Shown here: piece by piece, positions 8,721-17,695 of the stretch
Layout: each line of letters opens with the position of its first letter
Position numbering within the stretch: position 1 is the stretch's first letter
From: Lutibacter sp.
GTDB taxonomy: Bacteria > Bacteroidota > Bacteroidia > Flavobacteriales > Flavobacteriaceae
Length of the DNA: 57,157 bases
NCBI RefSeq assembly: GCF_030692605.1
Contig: NZ_JAUYUD010000112.1
Span: 1-57,157 of the forward strand
Direction: 5' to 3'
Made by a program: the position numbers and the translations under genes
Notes under the pieces: generated by a model
The model's input: only the letters and a program-made list of their open reading frames with translations
Databases searched by the model: none
Told to the model about the DNA's origin: nothing

Positions 8721-8722
8721 AC

Positions 8723-9568
8723 TTATTTTTTTGACCATTGTTCTATCGAATCTTTATTCATTTTAACATAATCGGCATTCTTCGCTTTTTCAGCTCCAGC
8801 CATAGATTTTTTGGCCGTTGCAATTGCTCCAACTTTATCTCCCATATCTGCCTGAATTAAACTCATTCTTCGTAAATACCAAAATGCTGGATCTTCACCT
8901 TCAGTTGCTTTTTTAATCCATTCCAATGCTTTTTTAAGATCCTTTCCCTCAGTATGATAATACGTTGCTGATTGGAAATAATCGTTTTTTGAAGGTCCTG
9001 CCATTGCTACTTCAATACTTTTACTAGCAATTTGATCGGTAGGAACGTTAAATTTTACACCTACGTATGCATTTTCCCAAAGAATACCTAAAACTCCAGA
9101 TCCAGTTTCTAAATCATCGAATGTCATAGTGAAAGTTTCAATTTTCATCGGCAATACCATTACTTCAACAGTTGCTTTTGCAGCTACTTTACTTTCATCC
9201 CAAGATTGTGGATTTCCCCAATTACTTGCATCACTATAAAAAATTATTTCCCAAGTTTTTTCTCCAGGAATAGTGTAAACTGCATAAGTTCCTTTTTTTA
9301 ATTCTGTACCTCCAACGGTCACATTGTCTCCAAAAGTAATTTTGGTATTTGCATTTGCTCCAGTTCTCCAAACACTTCCGTAAGATACGAGGTCTCCAAA
9401 AACAGTTCTGCCTCTCATACTTGGTCTAGAATATTCAAGGGTAACTTCGGTTAAACCAACCATCTGAACAATTTTTGAAGATGGTGAAGGTTGTGGAGTT
9501 TTAATTTGTGCATAACTCGTTGAAATTAGTCCAACTAGCACTACTAAAAGTGATATTTTTTTAATCAT
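8723..9568 (-). CDS. DUF2911 protein with C-terminal TPR-like extension
   Basis: A 281-residue protein. Signal peptide (MIKKISLLVVLVGLISTSYAQ), DUF2911 domain at about residues 28-170 (LEYSRPSMRGRTVFG, VWRTGANANTKITF, GTYAVYTIPGEKTWEIIFY), then a helical C-terminal part with a TPR-like look (YYHTEGKDLKKALEWIKKA, FWYLRRMSLIQADMGDKVGA). First gene of a two-gene unit with a shorter DUF2911 paralogue. Exported, biochemical role unknown. Confidence 0.85.
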   Translation of the reverse strand: MIKKISLLVVLVGLISTSYAQIKTPQPSPSSKIVQMVGLTEVTLEYSRPSMRGRTVFGDLVSYGSVWRTGANANTKITFGDNVTVGGTELKKGTYAVYTIPGEKTWEIIFYSDASNWGNPQSWDESKVAAKATVEVMVLPMKIETFTMTFDDLETGSGVLGILWENAYVGVKFNVPTDQIASKSIEVAMAGPSKNDYFQSATYYHTEGKDLKKALEWIKKATEGEDPAFWYLRRMSLIQADMGDKVGAIATAKKSMAGAEKAKNADYVKMNKDSIEQWSKK

Positions 9569-9679
9569 GGTTGAATGTGTTTTGATTTAGGTTAAGTAAC
9601 AAATATAGTATTTAAACCTAGCTTTAAGGGTCTAAAGCGATAATTTTAACAATTCTTTAAGATGAAGAAAATCAAATTT

Positions 9680-11320
9680 TTATTGATATTTTTTCTTTTT
9701 AATGAACGTAAAAAGGACTCCAAAAACGACTAAAATTAATAATGGTACCAGTATATTAATTGCTTGCCATTTAAATGCTTGTTGATACGTTTTTTCCTTG
9801 TCTAAAAAATTGATTTTAACTGTTTTAGATCTAATATTTATTAATCCATTATCATCTAATAAATAATTGACACTGTTTAATAAAAAATCTTTATTTCCAT
9901 ACTGTTGATTTGTCCATTTATCTATTCCTAAAGGTAACGGTACACCTTTAGATATGGCATTTGCAATAATATCTCCATCTGCAATTACAATAAGTTGTGT
10001 AGAAATGCTCTTATCTTTATTTTGTTCAATTTTAAAAGGTTTAATTCTTCCTTCATAGGCAGATTTAAAGTTACCTTCTAATAAAACTCCTACGTTTTGA
10101 TTACCGTTGGCAAAAGAGGCAGGATCTTGTTCTTCTGTTATAGATTTTAAAGATACGATACTGGGTGTTCCCACTGGCTTTGAAAGCGGTGAACTTTTTA
10201 ATAAAATGGTTTTTGAAATTTCATTGGTTAACGTATCAATAGTACTTGTAAATTTTAATGAAACCGCTTCTATATTATTGTTAATTGGATGATTATTTTT
10301 TGAAACTATTAATGGAAAATAACTCCATAAAAACGTGTTGAACTGAGTCTGATTTCCAACATTTCCAGTTGCTAATGGGATGGAAGTAGCATATAAATCA
10401 CGTACTAAATTTGAATTTATTCTTATTCCATAATTAAAAAATAAATCTGTTAAATTTAATTCTCTTGGATATGCTAATGTTTCTCCTGTATCCATTAAAC
10501 TATCCAACTCTGCCTGAATATTATCAATTAACCATAAAGATTTACCACCTCTCATCGTATATTGATCTAAGGTATATTTTTCTTCCTCACTAAATTTTTG
10601 AGTAGGTTTTGCACATATTACTAAATCGAAATTAGAAAGTTCATTTAATGTTTTTTGAGGGTTAGTTGCTACAGAATCTAATGTGAAAGGAGCTAAGTAA
10701 TAATATTCACCTAGTTTTCGTAAAAAATCTGCAACATAAATATCACTCAATTGCCCGTTTCCTCTTAAAACCGCAATTTTTTTTGATTTTAGTGAAGTTA
10801 TTTTATGAATGGCGTTTGAAAAAGAATATTCTAGACTTTGAATAGAACTTGTTAATTGTTCTTCTTGAGTTTTTGAAAATACATCTTTTAAAAGCGGAAT
10901 AAATTCTGTTTTATCTTTATAAATTACTTCAGCCCAAGGAAAAATAACCAATTCAGAAATTTTACCATCTTCTTGAATTTGTAAATTACTTGGTTCAATA
11001 CCTTTTTCAATAAGACTTTCCTCTATATCGGTTGGATTAATAAATTGATATCGAATTTGTTTATTTTTTGATTTTAATTCTTCTAAATGAAGTTTTGTTT
11101 CTATTTGAAGTCGTTTAAATTCTGCAGGAAAATCTCCTTCCAAATATACCTTTATAAGAATGGGCTCTTTTACTTCATTAATAATTTTTAATGACGATTC
11201 TGATAAGGTGTATCTTTTGTCATTTGTAAGATCAAATCGTTTATAAAAATGAGTTCCAACATAATTTAAGAGCAATAACCCTACAATTAAATATCCAATT
11301 TTTGAAGTATTATTTTTCAT
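9680..11320 (-). CDS. gldG: Gliding motility ABC transporter substrate-binding-type protein GldG
   Basis: A 546-residue membrane-anchored protein with an N-terminal TM segment (GYLIVGLLLLNYVGTHFY), a large extracytoplasmic domain starting YKRFDLTNDKRYTLSESS, and a C-terminal TM segment ending KKKKYQ. This layout and the partner gene identify GldG, which with GldF (permease) and GldA (ATPase, not in the window) forms an ABC transporter described in Flavobacterium gliding. It overlaps the gldF 3' end by 11 nt, so the two are coupled. Confidence 0.9.
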   Translation of the reverse strand: MKNNTSKIGYLIVGLLLLNYVGTHFYKRFDLTNDKRYTLSESSLKIINEVKEPILIKVYLEGDFPAEFKRLQIETKLHLEELKSKNKQIRYQFINPTDIEESLIEKGIEPSNLQIQEDGKISELVIFPWAEVIYKDKTEFIPLLKDVFSKTQEEQLTSSIQSLEYSFSNAIHKITSLKSKKIAVLRGNGQLSDIYVADFLRKLGEYYYLAPFTLDSVATNPQKTLNELSNFDLVICAKPTQKFSEEEKYTLDQYTMRGGKSLWLIDNIQAELDSLMDTGETLAYPRELNLTDLFFNYGIRINSNLVRDLYATSIPLATGNVGNQTQFNTFLWSYFPLIVSKNNHPINNNIEAVSLKFTSTIDTLTNEISKTILLKSSPLSKPVGTPSIVSLKSITEEQDPASFANGNQNVGVLLEGNFKSAYEGRIKPFKIEQNKDKSISTQLIVIADGDIIANAISKGVPLPLGIDKWTNQQYGNKDFLLNSVNYLLDDNGLINIRSKTVKINFLDKEKTYQQAFKWQAINILVPLLILVVFGVLFTFIKKKKYQ

Positions 11321-12038
11321 TTTGAATAGAATAATTTGTTAAGGCTAAAAAGAAAAACGTTACCGAAGCAAAATAAATTAGGTCGCGTGTGTCTACAACT
11401 CCCTTACTAATGCTGTTATAATGTTCGCTCATTCCCAAATTTTGAATAAAAAAAGTAGTAGCTCCTGATGAAAATAAGGTAGCAATAGACTCAAAACCAA
11501 AATAAAAGAAAAAGGTAATACAAACAGCTATTATAAAAGAAACAATTTGATTTTTTGAAGTGGAGGAACAAAATATGCCAATTGCAGTATAACTACTCGC
11601 TAAAAATACCAATCCAAGAAAAGATCCAATGGTTGTTCCAAATTCAATATTTCCAATTGGATTGCCTAATTGATAAATAGAATAAACGTATATGAGAGTT
11701 GGGATTAACGCCAAAATCACCAGAATTAAGGAGCCATAAAATTTTCCTAAAACTAGCTGCCAAGAAGTTAATGGTTTGGTTTTTAAAATTTCAATGGTTC
11801 CAGTGCTAAGTTCATCTGAAAAACTTCGCATTGTTATTGCTGGAATTAAAAAAATAAAAATCCATGGGGCTAAAAAAAAGTAACTATTCAGATCTGAGAA
11901 ACCAGCATGAAGTATATTAAAATCACCTTTAAAAAACCATAAAAACAAACCATTAATTATAAGATAAACTCCAACTACCAAATAACCAATTGGCGATGAG
12001 AAAAATGAATTCAATTCCTTTTTTAATATGGCTATCAT
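11310..12038 (-). CDS. gldF: Gliding motility ABC transporter permease GldF
   Basis: A 242-residue integral membrane protein of the ABC-2 permease type with about six membrane segments. The N-terminus (MIAILKKELNSFFSSPIGYL) and MRSFSDELSTGTIEILKTKP are typical of GldF and related ABC-2 permeases. It is the first gene of gldF-gldG, with an 11-nt overlap between them. Partner of the GldA ATPase. The presence of the pair fits a gliding or formerly gliding flavobacterium. Confidence 0.9.
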   Translation of the reverse strand: MIAILKKELNSFFSSPIGYLVVGVYLIINGLFLWFFKGDFNILHAGFSDLNSYFFLAPWIFIFLIPAITMRSFSDELSTGTIEILKTKPLTSWQLVLGKFYGSLILVILALIPTLIYVYSIYQLGNPIGNIEFGTTIGSFLGLVFLASSYTAIGIFCSSTSKNQIVSFIIAVCITFFFYFGFESIATLFSSGATTFFIQNLGMSEHYNSISKGVVDTRDLIYFASVTFFFLALTNYSIQNEK

Positions 12039-12124
12039 TTTTTTAGTTTACTTGTTAAATTGTTCAATTAACACTGTTTAATATTCAATCTTTACTCTTT
12101 TGTCTTTACTCTTTAAATTTTATA

Positions 12125-12421
12125 TTAGTCTAATCTTTCAATAGTATCAACACTCCAAGCTTCTGCTTTTGATGTAAACATTTCTTTTGTAATTGACCAA
12201 ACTTTTTTAAAAAGCTCAGAGTTTCTGTATGTTTCTAAATGATTTTCAGATTCCCAATAACTGTAAGTAAAAAATATGGATGTATTATCCTTGTCTCTAT
12301 ACAATTCTAATAAATGGCATCCGTCAAAATTTCTAATTTCATTTTTATGTTGATTAAAATTCGCTATAAATAGTTCTGTTTTTGAGCTATCAAAGGTCAT
12401 TTTTACAATTCTTATAAACAT
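12125..12421 (-). CDS. Antibiotic biosynthesis monooxygenase (ABM) domain protein
   Basis: A 98-residue single-domain protein with the ABM ferredoxin-like pattern: MFIRIVKMTF start, CHLLELYRDKDNTSIFFTYSYWES and EAWSVDTIE end. Such proteins form dimers and range from heme- or quinol-oxidising monooxygenases to proteins of unknown role. It ends about 85 nt upstream of gldF and starts 16 nt after the SAM hydrolase-type gene, so it is probably co-transcribed with that gene. Confidence 0.75.
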   Translation of the reverse strand: MFIRIVKMTFDSSKTELFIANFNQHKNEIRNFDGCHLLELYRDKDNTSIFFTYSYWESENHLETYRNSELFKKVWSITKEMFTSKAEAWSVDTIERLD

Positions 12422-12437
12422 ATTTTTTAACAGAGTA

Positions 12438-13268
12438 TTATATAAATTTCACAATTATATTGTCTCGATAATTTAAACCTAAAAGTGAAGAAGCACCACC
12501 TACAGTTTCTAAATTGCTTTTATAAATAGAAATTTCTAAAAAATTTGCAGAATTAAAAATGGCTAATTTTGTTCCATCTTTTTGTCGTTGATCTTTTGGT
12601 AATGAAAAGTCTATAATATCACTATATTTTGTATTTATTTTACTGAATTTATGAGATTTAGCAATTATTTCAAAAGATCGTCCTTTTCCAATTTCTGTGA
12701 ATAATTTTTTATGAATATTACTTATAGAATTACCATAATTATCTACATATATTATAGAACCAAAAATAGAATTGCCATCGGAAGGAATTGTTGGTTGAAC
12801 TTCAGTTAAATTTTTGAGGCTTGTTAATGGCTTTCCAATAACGTCTAAGCTTCCACCACGAGCTATATGGCAAGCAACTTTTACAAATACGTCTAACACA
12901 GGGAAACTAGATTCAATTCTATTATGAATATTTATTTCAACAATTTTTTCAGGTTTTATATCGGTGGTAAGTAATGAAATAACTCCATTATTGGGGCAAA
13001 TAAAAAAGTGATTGTCTAATTTAATAGCCAAGTGGTTGTTTTCCTCTGTTAATTCTGCGTCAACACCAATAATATGTATACTTCCTTCGGGAAAACTTTT
13101 GTAAGAATTTTTTAAAATATATGCGGTTTCGGTGATGTTAAAGGGTGAAATTAAATGAGAAATATCAACAATTCTGGCATCGGGTAGCTCAGAATAAATA
13201 GCGCCTTTAACAGCTCCAACAAAGTGGTCTTTTATTCCAAAATCAGTAGTCAAGGTGATAATTGCCAT
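12438..13268 (-). CDS. SAM hydroxide adenosyltransferase / SAM hydrolase family (DUF62)
   Basis: A 276-residue protein whose N-terminus ITLTTDFGIKDHFVGAVKGA is the hallmark of the fluorinase/DUF62 family. Further conserved parts are DISHLISPFNITETAYIL, FICPNNGVIS and the C-terminal domain with IIYVDNYGNSISNI. Family members convert S-adenosylmethionine and water to adenosine and methionine. Divergent from phoH, with a 178-bp shared upstream region. Confidence 0.88.
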   Translation of the reverse strand: MAIITLTTDFGIKDHFVGAVKGAIYSELPDARIVDISHLISPFNITETAYILKNSYKSFPEGSIHIIGVDAELTEENNHLAIKLDNHFFICPNNGVISLLTTDIKPEKIVEINIHNRIESSFPVLDVFVKVACHIARGGSLDVIGKPLTSLKNLTEVQPTIPSDGNSIFGSIIYVDNYGNSISNIHKKLFTEIGKGRSFEIIAKSHKFSKINTKYSDIIDFSLPKDQRQKDGTKLAIFNSANFLEISIYKSNLETVGGASSLLGLNYRDNIIVKFI

Positions 13269-13368
13269 AAAAAAGGAAGCGATTTTTTTCTTAATTAACT
13301 CATGTACTTTTTAATAAAATGTTTAAAACTTGTTATAAAAGAACTAATTATTTTACTAGGTAATTTAG

Positions 13369-13376
13369 TACATTTG
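13369..13376 (+). promoter_or_regulatory. Candidate phoH -7 promoter box
   Basis: TACATTTG matches the Bacteroidota TAnnTTTG box and lies 70 nt before the phoH start in the divergent 178-bp gap 13269-13446. No well-placed -33 TTG is visible. Confidence 0.4.
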
Positions 13377-13446
13377 TTATGCAAAGCTACTAATTAATTC
13401 TTTAGAATTGAAACCAAAAATTTAATTAAACTAACAACTTTCTCAT

Positions 13447-14400
13447 TTGAACGAACGAAACATTGAACTCATAGAAATAAATCCAAACGATTTGTTTGGT
13501 ATGCAAAATTCAAATGTGGAACTTTTACGTAAGTTTTATCCAAAACTCAAAATTGTAGCTCGAGGTATAAATTTGAAAGCATTTGGTGAACCAGAAATTT
13601 TAGATGAATTTGAAAAACGAATTGAAATGCTTATTACTCATTTTAATAAATATAACAAATTAGATGAAAACACCATTGAGCAAATTTTAATGTCGAATGG
13701 GAATGAACAAAGAAGTTCAAAAATAGCAGATGGCGTTATAGTGCATGGTGTAAATGGTAGACTTATTAAAGCTCAAAATGTGAACCAAAGAAAAATGGTT
13801 GACAAAATGGAGAAGAACGATATGCTTTTTGCCATAGGGCCTGCGGGAACGGGTAAAACATATACCGCTGTAGCATTGGCTGTTAGAGCATTAAAAGAAA
13901 AAGAAGTAAAACGTATTATTTTAACCCGACCAGCGGTTGAAGCAGGTGAAAATTTAGGATTTTTACCTGGAGATTTGAAAGAAAAATTAGATCCATATAT
14001 GCAACCATTGTATGATGCCTTGCGCGATATGATTCCTTCTGAACGGTTAGAATCTCATATAGAAAAAGGAATTATTCAAATTGCACCTTTGGCTTTTATG
14101 AGGGGCAGAACCTTAGATAATGCTTTTGTTATTTTAGATGAAGCCCAAAATACTACCCATAATCAAATGAAAATGTTTTTAACCCGAATGGGAAAAAATG
14201 CAAAATTTATAATTAATGGAGATCCTGGTCAAATTGATTTGCCAAGAAGGCAAATTTCGGGTTTAAAAGAAGCAATGCTTACTTTAAAAGATATTGATGG
14301 AATTTCTTTTGTTTATTTTGATGAAAACGATGTGGTAAGGCACCGATTGGTTAAAGAAATTATCAAAGCCTATACTACTTTTGAAGTAGGAAATGAATAA
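13447..14400 (+). CDS. PhoH family ATPase (PhoL-like)
   Basis: A 317-residue protein. An N-terminal small domain at residues 1-110 is followed by the PhoH ATPase with Walker A GPAGTGKT at about 132-139, the conserved LTRPAVEAGENLGFLPGD, Walker B FVILDEAQNTT and the arginine segment INGDPGQIDLPRRQ. Family length and order are standard. It is cytosolic and probably works on RNA or ribosome quality control (family knowledge). The start chosen is TTG at 13447: no ATG precedes it in frame, and the next Met codon would cut the conserved N-terminus. Confidence 0.93.
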   Translation: MNERNIELIEINPNDLFGMQNSNVELLRKFYPKLKIVARGINLKAFGEPEILDEFEKRIEMLITHFNKYNKLDENTIEQILMSNGNEQRSSKIADGVIVHGVNGRLIKAQNVNQRKMVDKMEKNDMLFAIGPAGTGKTYTAVALAVRALKEKEVKRIILTRPAVEAGENLGFLPGDLKEKLDPYMQPLYDALRDMIPSERLESHIEKGIIQIAPLAFMRGRTLDNAFVILDEAQNTTHNQMKMFLTRMGKNAKFIINGDPGQIDLPRRQISGLKEAMLTLKDIDGISFVYFDENDVVRHRLVKEIIKAYTTFEVGNE

Positions 14401-14472
14401 TTATAATTTATTTTTTGTAGGCCAATTTTAAACAAAAACTAACAACAAATAACTAAAGACCAACTATTAAAA

Positions 14473-15429
14473 ATGAACAATACTATAAACAATACATCAT
14501 TCAATTTTCCAAATCAAAAATCGGTCTACAAGGGGAAAGTTCGAGAAGTTTACAATATAAATGATACTATTTTGGTGATGATTGCTTCGGACAGACTTTC
14601 GGCATTTGATGTAATTATGCCAAAACAAATTCCTTTTAAGGGGCAAATTTTAAATCAGATAGCTTCAAAAATGATGGAAGCTACTAAAGATATTGTTCCT
14701 AATTGGATTATAGCTATTCCTGATTCAAATGTTGCTATTGGACATATGTGCACCCCTTTTAAAGTTGAAATGGTCATAAGAGGCTATTTATCGGGACATG
14801 CTGCACGAGAATATAAACTGGGTAAAAGAGTACTTTGTGGTGTTACTATGCCAGAAGGAATGAAAGAAAATGATAAGTTTCCTGAGCCAATTATAACACC
14901 TTCGACCAAGGCAGATGGCGGAGCACATGATGAAGATATTTCAAAAGAAAATATTTTATTAAAAGGAATTGTATCAAAAGAAGATTATAATGTTTTGGAG
15001 CAATATACAAAAGCTTTATTTAAAAAAGGAACTGAAATTTCTGCTGAACGTGGTTTAATTTTAGTTGACACAAAGTATGAATTTGGTAAAACAAAAGATG
15101 GTAAAATTGTATTAATTGATGAAATTCATACGCCAGATTCTTCTCGTTATTTTTATGCTGATGGTTATTTGGAAAGACAACTTAAAGGAGAAGATCAAAA
15201 ACAATTATCGAAAGAATTTGTGCGCCAGTGGCTAATTGCTAATGGTTTTCAAGGTTTGAAAGGTCAAACTATTCCAGAAATGAGTGAAGAAAAAATTATA
15301 GAAATTTCAGAAAGGTATATTGAATTGTATGAAAAAATTACTGGTGAAAAATTTGTAAAATCGGATGTGAGCAATATTCTGGATAGAATTGAAAAAAATG
15401 TACTTTCTTTTTTAAATAAAGAAAATTAA
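14473..15429 (+). CDS. purC: Phosphoribosylaminoimidazole-succinocarboxamide synthase
   Basis: A 318-residue SAICAR synthetase of the long form. Recognised by YKGKVREVY near the N-terminus, [29 protein letters not shown] and [15 protein letters not shown]. It joins CAIR and aspartate with ATP in purine synthesis. It follows phoH by 72 nt and is followed by a clear terminator. Confidence 0.96.
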   Translation: MNNTINNTSFNFPNQKSVYKGKVREVYNINDTILVMIASDRLSAFDVIMPKQIPFKGQILNQIASKMMEATKDIVPNWIIAIPDSNVAIGHMCTPFKVEMVIRGYLSGHAAREYKLGKRVLCGVTMPEGMKENDKFPEPIITPSTKADGGAHDEDISKENILLKGIVSKEDYNVLEQYTKALFKKGTEISAERGLILVDTKYEFGKTKDGKIVLIDEIHTPDSSRYFYADGYLERQLKGEDQKQLSKEFVRQWLIANGFQGLKGQTIPEMSEEKIIEISERYIELYEKITGEKFVKSDVSNILDRIEKNVLSFLNKEN

Positions 15430-15463
15430 ATTTTAGTTTACAGCTATCCAAAATCTATCAAAT

Positions 15464-15501
15464 AAAAAACCTTCATAAATAATTTTATGGAGGTTTTTTT
15501 T
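15464..15501 (+). terminator. Rho-independent terminator after purC
   Basis: Stem CCTTCATAAA (15470-15479) pairs with TTTATGGAGG (15484-15493, one wobble) with a 4-nt loop, followed by an eight-T run. It marks the end of the core block before the lipoprotein cluster. Confidence 0.85.
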
Positions 15502-15533
15502 ATTAGATGAATTAATAATAAAATGAAATAGAA

Positions 15534-15570
15534 GTGTAGCGTTTAAGCTTGTTTATGCGTATTGATTGTA
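15534..15570 (+). repeat. Variant repeat copy at left edge of lipoprotein cluster
   Basis: The stretch TGTAGCGTTTAAGCTTGTTT followed by ATGCGTATTGATT is matched with a few changes by 20629-20664 (TGTAGCTATTTACTTG followed by TTTTATACGTATTGATT). The two similar blocks, in the same orientation, bracket the lipoprotein and sigma-factor cluster. Their 5' TGTAGC also begins repeat R2. Confidence 0.5.
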
Positions 15571-15627
15571 AAAGTAAAAAACCGTTGGCGACTATTACGA
15601 TTGAAAATTATTTTAAATAAAATATTT

Positions 15628-16020
15628 ATGAAAAAGTATCTTATATTCTTGAGTATTTTGTTATCTATCAACATATCTTGTTCTGACGATAATGATAAAA
15701 ATGATTGTATCGAGAATAAATTAGCATATGTGACCTCTGTTGATTCACCTTCCAATGGAGTTATAAATGAAATTATTAATATAGAAGTGAATTTTCAAGT
15801 AAACAATGGATGTGGAGAATTTGGAGAATTTATTGAAACACGAAACGGAAACGTGAAAATTATTGTGGTAAAAGCACGATATGAGGGATGCATGTGTACT
15901 GACAATTTGCCGATAAGAAAAGTGAATTATGAATTTATAACTCAAATCCCCGGAAATTATGAATTAAAATTTAAATCAAATGAGACCGATTTCATAATTG
16001 TAAATTTATTGATTGAATAA
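15628..16020 (+). CDS. Small lipoprotein
   Basis: The start chosen is the ATG at 15628, giving MKKYLIFLSILLSINISCSDDN: a short lipoprotein signal with the lipidated cysteine at residue 18, followed by acidic residues. An upstream in-frame extension would spoil the signal and is rejected. The mature part of about 110 residues has four cysteines (including CGEF and CMC) and looks like an immunoglobulin-like beta fold. Function unknown. The stop is followed directly by repeat copy R2. Confidence 0.75.
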   Translation: MKKYLIFLSILLSINISCSDDNDKNDCIENKLAYVTSVDSPSNGVINEIINIEVNFQVNNGCGEFGEFIETRNGNVKIIVVKARYEGCMCTDNLPIRKVNYEFITQIPGNYELKFKSNETDFIIVNLLIE

Positions 16021-16022
16021 AA

Positions 16023-16135
16023 CTGTAGCCAACACCTCATAAAATTTATGCTTAAAATCGAACTAGTGCAACCGACAAACATTCAACAATCGATTTGCTA
16101 TAACCGAAAAATCTAAGATATTTAAGTCACAAAAA
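16023..16135 (+). repeat. Cassette-type intergenic repeat, copy R2
   Basis: It starts 2-3 nt after the lipoprotein stop. It shares with R1 (559-669, other strand) AACACCTCATAAAATTTATG, GAACTAGT, AACCGACAAACATTCAACAA and CGATTTGCTA with only scattered changes, then an imperfect AAATCT/AGATATTT hairpin. It is the best-preserved plus-strand copy. Confidence 0.75.
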
Positions 16136-16198
16136 ATATAATGCAAAGACAATAATCACTTTACGGAAAAAAAAATGAATCTTTTAAATAATTTTGTT

Positions 16199-16654
16199 AT
16201 GAAAACAAAAATAACGATTTTAATTATCACAATGATTATTGGATTAACAAGTTGTAATAAAAATGATGATGAATTGAACTTAGTTAAATTCACACTTATT
16301 GGACAAAATAATCTTTACGGAAATGGAGCAGAAAACATTACTAAGCAAAAATTAGTAATTTCAGAATTAAACTCTTGGAATGAATTGATTGATAAAATGA
16401 ATACTGTGAATGATGTAAGTGATGAATTTACAGAAACCGATATTGATTTTGCGAATTTTATTGTAATTGCGGTTTTTGATAAAGTATATGGAAATGGAGG
16501 GCATTCAATTGATATTATAAAAATTACCAAAAACGAGAACAAAGTAATTGTAACAATTGAAAATATTTTAGGCGGCGGCGCTACTGCTATAATGACTCAA
16601 CCTTTTCACATTGTAAAAATTCCAAAAACTGACAAATTGATAATTTTTGAATAA
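16199..16654 (+). CDS. PrcB_C-like lipoprotein
   Basis: The start at 16199 gives MKTKITILIITMIIGLTSCNKN, a lipoprotein signal with lipidated cysteine. The remainder fits the PrcB C-terminal domain pattern: an N-terminal strand with ITKQKLVISELNSWNELIDK, then DFANFIVIAVFDKVYGNGGH and a closing beta segment. PrcB-like domains occur in many small flavobacterial lipoproteins; no activity is assigned. An in-frame ATG 8 codons upstream exists but lengthens the signal unnaturally. Confidence 0.7.
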   Translation: MKTKITILIITMIIGLTSCNKNDDELNLVKFTLIGQNNLYGNGAENITKQKLVISELNSWNELIDKMNTVNDVSDEFTETDIDFANFIVIAVFDKVYGNGGHSIDIIKITKNENKVIVTIENILGGGATAIMTQPFHIVKIPKTDKLIIFE

Positions 16655-16659
16655 ATAAG

Positions 16660-16700
16660 AAACGTGCTAAACACCTTATAAAATTTATAAATATTAAAAA
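16660..16700 (+). repeat. Cassette-type intergenic repeat, copy R3 (short)
   Basis: It begins 6 nt after the stop of the PrcB-like gene. GTGCTAAACACC is followed by TTATAAA-A-TTTATAA. This is the same palindromic position as in R1/R2 but with both arms changed together (C/G pair to T/A pair), so the hairpin is kept. The distal half present in R1 and R2 is missing. Confidence 0.6.
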
Positions 16701-16710
16701 AAATAGAAAT

Positions 16711-17139
16711 ATGAAAAAACTGATTTGCCTTTTTATTTTAACAATGGAAATTATTTCCTGTAGTTCTGACGATAATACCAAAATTGACAATTCTGATTTG
16801 GTTGGAAAATGGAATTGGACAAATACTGATGGTGGAATTGCATTTCATATTCATGAAACACCAGAATTAACTGGAAAAATAATTCATCTGAGTTTAATGG
16901 AAAATTATACGTATTCAATAACTGAAAATGGGAATGAAATCTCAAATGGATTTTATGAGCTAATTATAAAAAAGTCAATTTACTCGGGAGAATTGGAAAG
17001 ATTTATACAATTTCCTGAAAACCATCAGTACACAGGAATTGTAATGAAAGGAATAATAAAGACTTTTGAAAATATTAGATTGGATATTTCCGACAATAAT
17101 CACGACGGAATTGGAAGTGGATTTGTAAGGATTGAATAA
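16711..17139 (+). CDS. Small lipoprotein (lipocalin-like fold likely)
   Basis: A 142-residue protein beginning MKKLICLFILTMEIISCSSD with the lipidated cysteine at about residue 17 and an acidic +2/+3 region. The mature part starts LVGKWNWTNTDGG and alternates beta strands, a pattern common among lipocalin-like proteins of this phylum. Function unknown. It is preceded by repeat R3 and followed by R4. Confidence 0.7.
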   Translation: MKKLICLFILTMEIISCSSDDNTKIDNSDLVGKWNWTNTDGGIAFHIHETPELTGKIIHLSLMENYTYSITENGNEISNGFYELIIKKSIYSGELERFIQFPENHQYTGIVMKGIIKTFENIRLDISDNNHDGIGSGFVRIE

Positions 17140-17142
17140 AAA

Positions 17143-17190
17143 CTAGACGTAATACCTTATAAAATGGATACTTACATTAAAACTAAATAG
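17143..17190 (+). repeat. Cassette-type intergenic repeat, copy R4 (degenerate)
   Basis: It begins within 5 nt of the preceding stop. AACTAGACGTAATACC then TTATAAAATGGATACTTA aligns with the first 45 nt of R2 but has lost the right arm of the palindrome. The next lipoprotein starts a few nt after it. Confidence 0.5.
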
Positions 17191-17197
17191 GAAAATT

Positions 17198-17614
17198 ATG
17201 AAACTAAAAATTTTAATTTTAATTGGATTTTTAATAACTACTCTTGCTTGTATTAGCAATGATGATGAAACAAGTCAAAATTTAAACGGAAACTACACTG
17301 GAATATTTACTGTAGAATACCCAGATGGAACAACTTTTACGAATGCTGTAACCGTTACATTTAGCGGTAAAAACATTTATAAAAGTACTGGGAATGGGAA
17401 TAATAATGATTTTTATCCTTCAGGTGGAAACGGAACTTATGAAAAAGGAACCTCTAAAATTGTATTTAATGATATAAATATATGGTTAGCACATTTTGAT
17501 TGGAATTTAATCTTAAGTGGAGAATATGATTATTCAACGAATGGAAATGAATTAATTATTTCAGGGAATAAAAACAATGTAGGGTTTTATAAATATAAAT
17601 TGACCAAGGAATAA
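17198..17614 (+). CDS. Small lipoprotein
   Basis: A 138-residue protein starting MKLKILILIGFLITTLACIS, with lipidated cysteine at about residue 18. The mature part (NLNGNYTGIFTVEYPDG ... YKYKLTKE) is predicted all-beta and Asn/Gly-rich, like the neighbouring small lipoproteins. Function unknown. Bracketed by repeat copies R4 and R5. Confidence 0.7.
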   Translation: MKLKILILIGFLITTLACISNDDETSQNLNGNYTGIFTVEYPDGTTFTNAVTVTFSGKNIYKSTGNGNNNDFYPSGGNGTYEKGTSKIVFNDINIWLAHFDWNLILSGEYDYSTNGNELIISGNKNNVGFYKYKLTKE

Positions 17615-17616
17615 CT

Positions 17617-17690
17617 ACCGCCAACATGTATATAATTTATGTTCAAATCAAATTTAGTACAAACCGACAAACCTTCAATAAAAATATATG
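17617..17690 (+). repeat. Cassette-type intergenic repeat, copy R5
   Basis: It begins 2-3 nt after the stop. CTACCGCCAACA, TATAATTTATGTTC, TTTAGTAC and AAACCGACAAACCTTCAATAA align in order with R2. It could be misread as coding, because an open frame runs through it into the next gene. Confidence 0.65.
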
Positions 17691-17695
17691 ATTAT

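Noticed and set aside
15543-15945. Minus-strand frames opposite the first lipoprotein genes
   Set aside because: Shadow frames of the plus-strand genes; no domain, no start signals.
17639-17695. N-terminal extension of the lipoprotein gene at 17696
   Set aside because: The extension lies inside repeat copy R5 and would bury the lipoprotein signal peptide.
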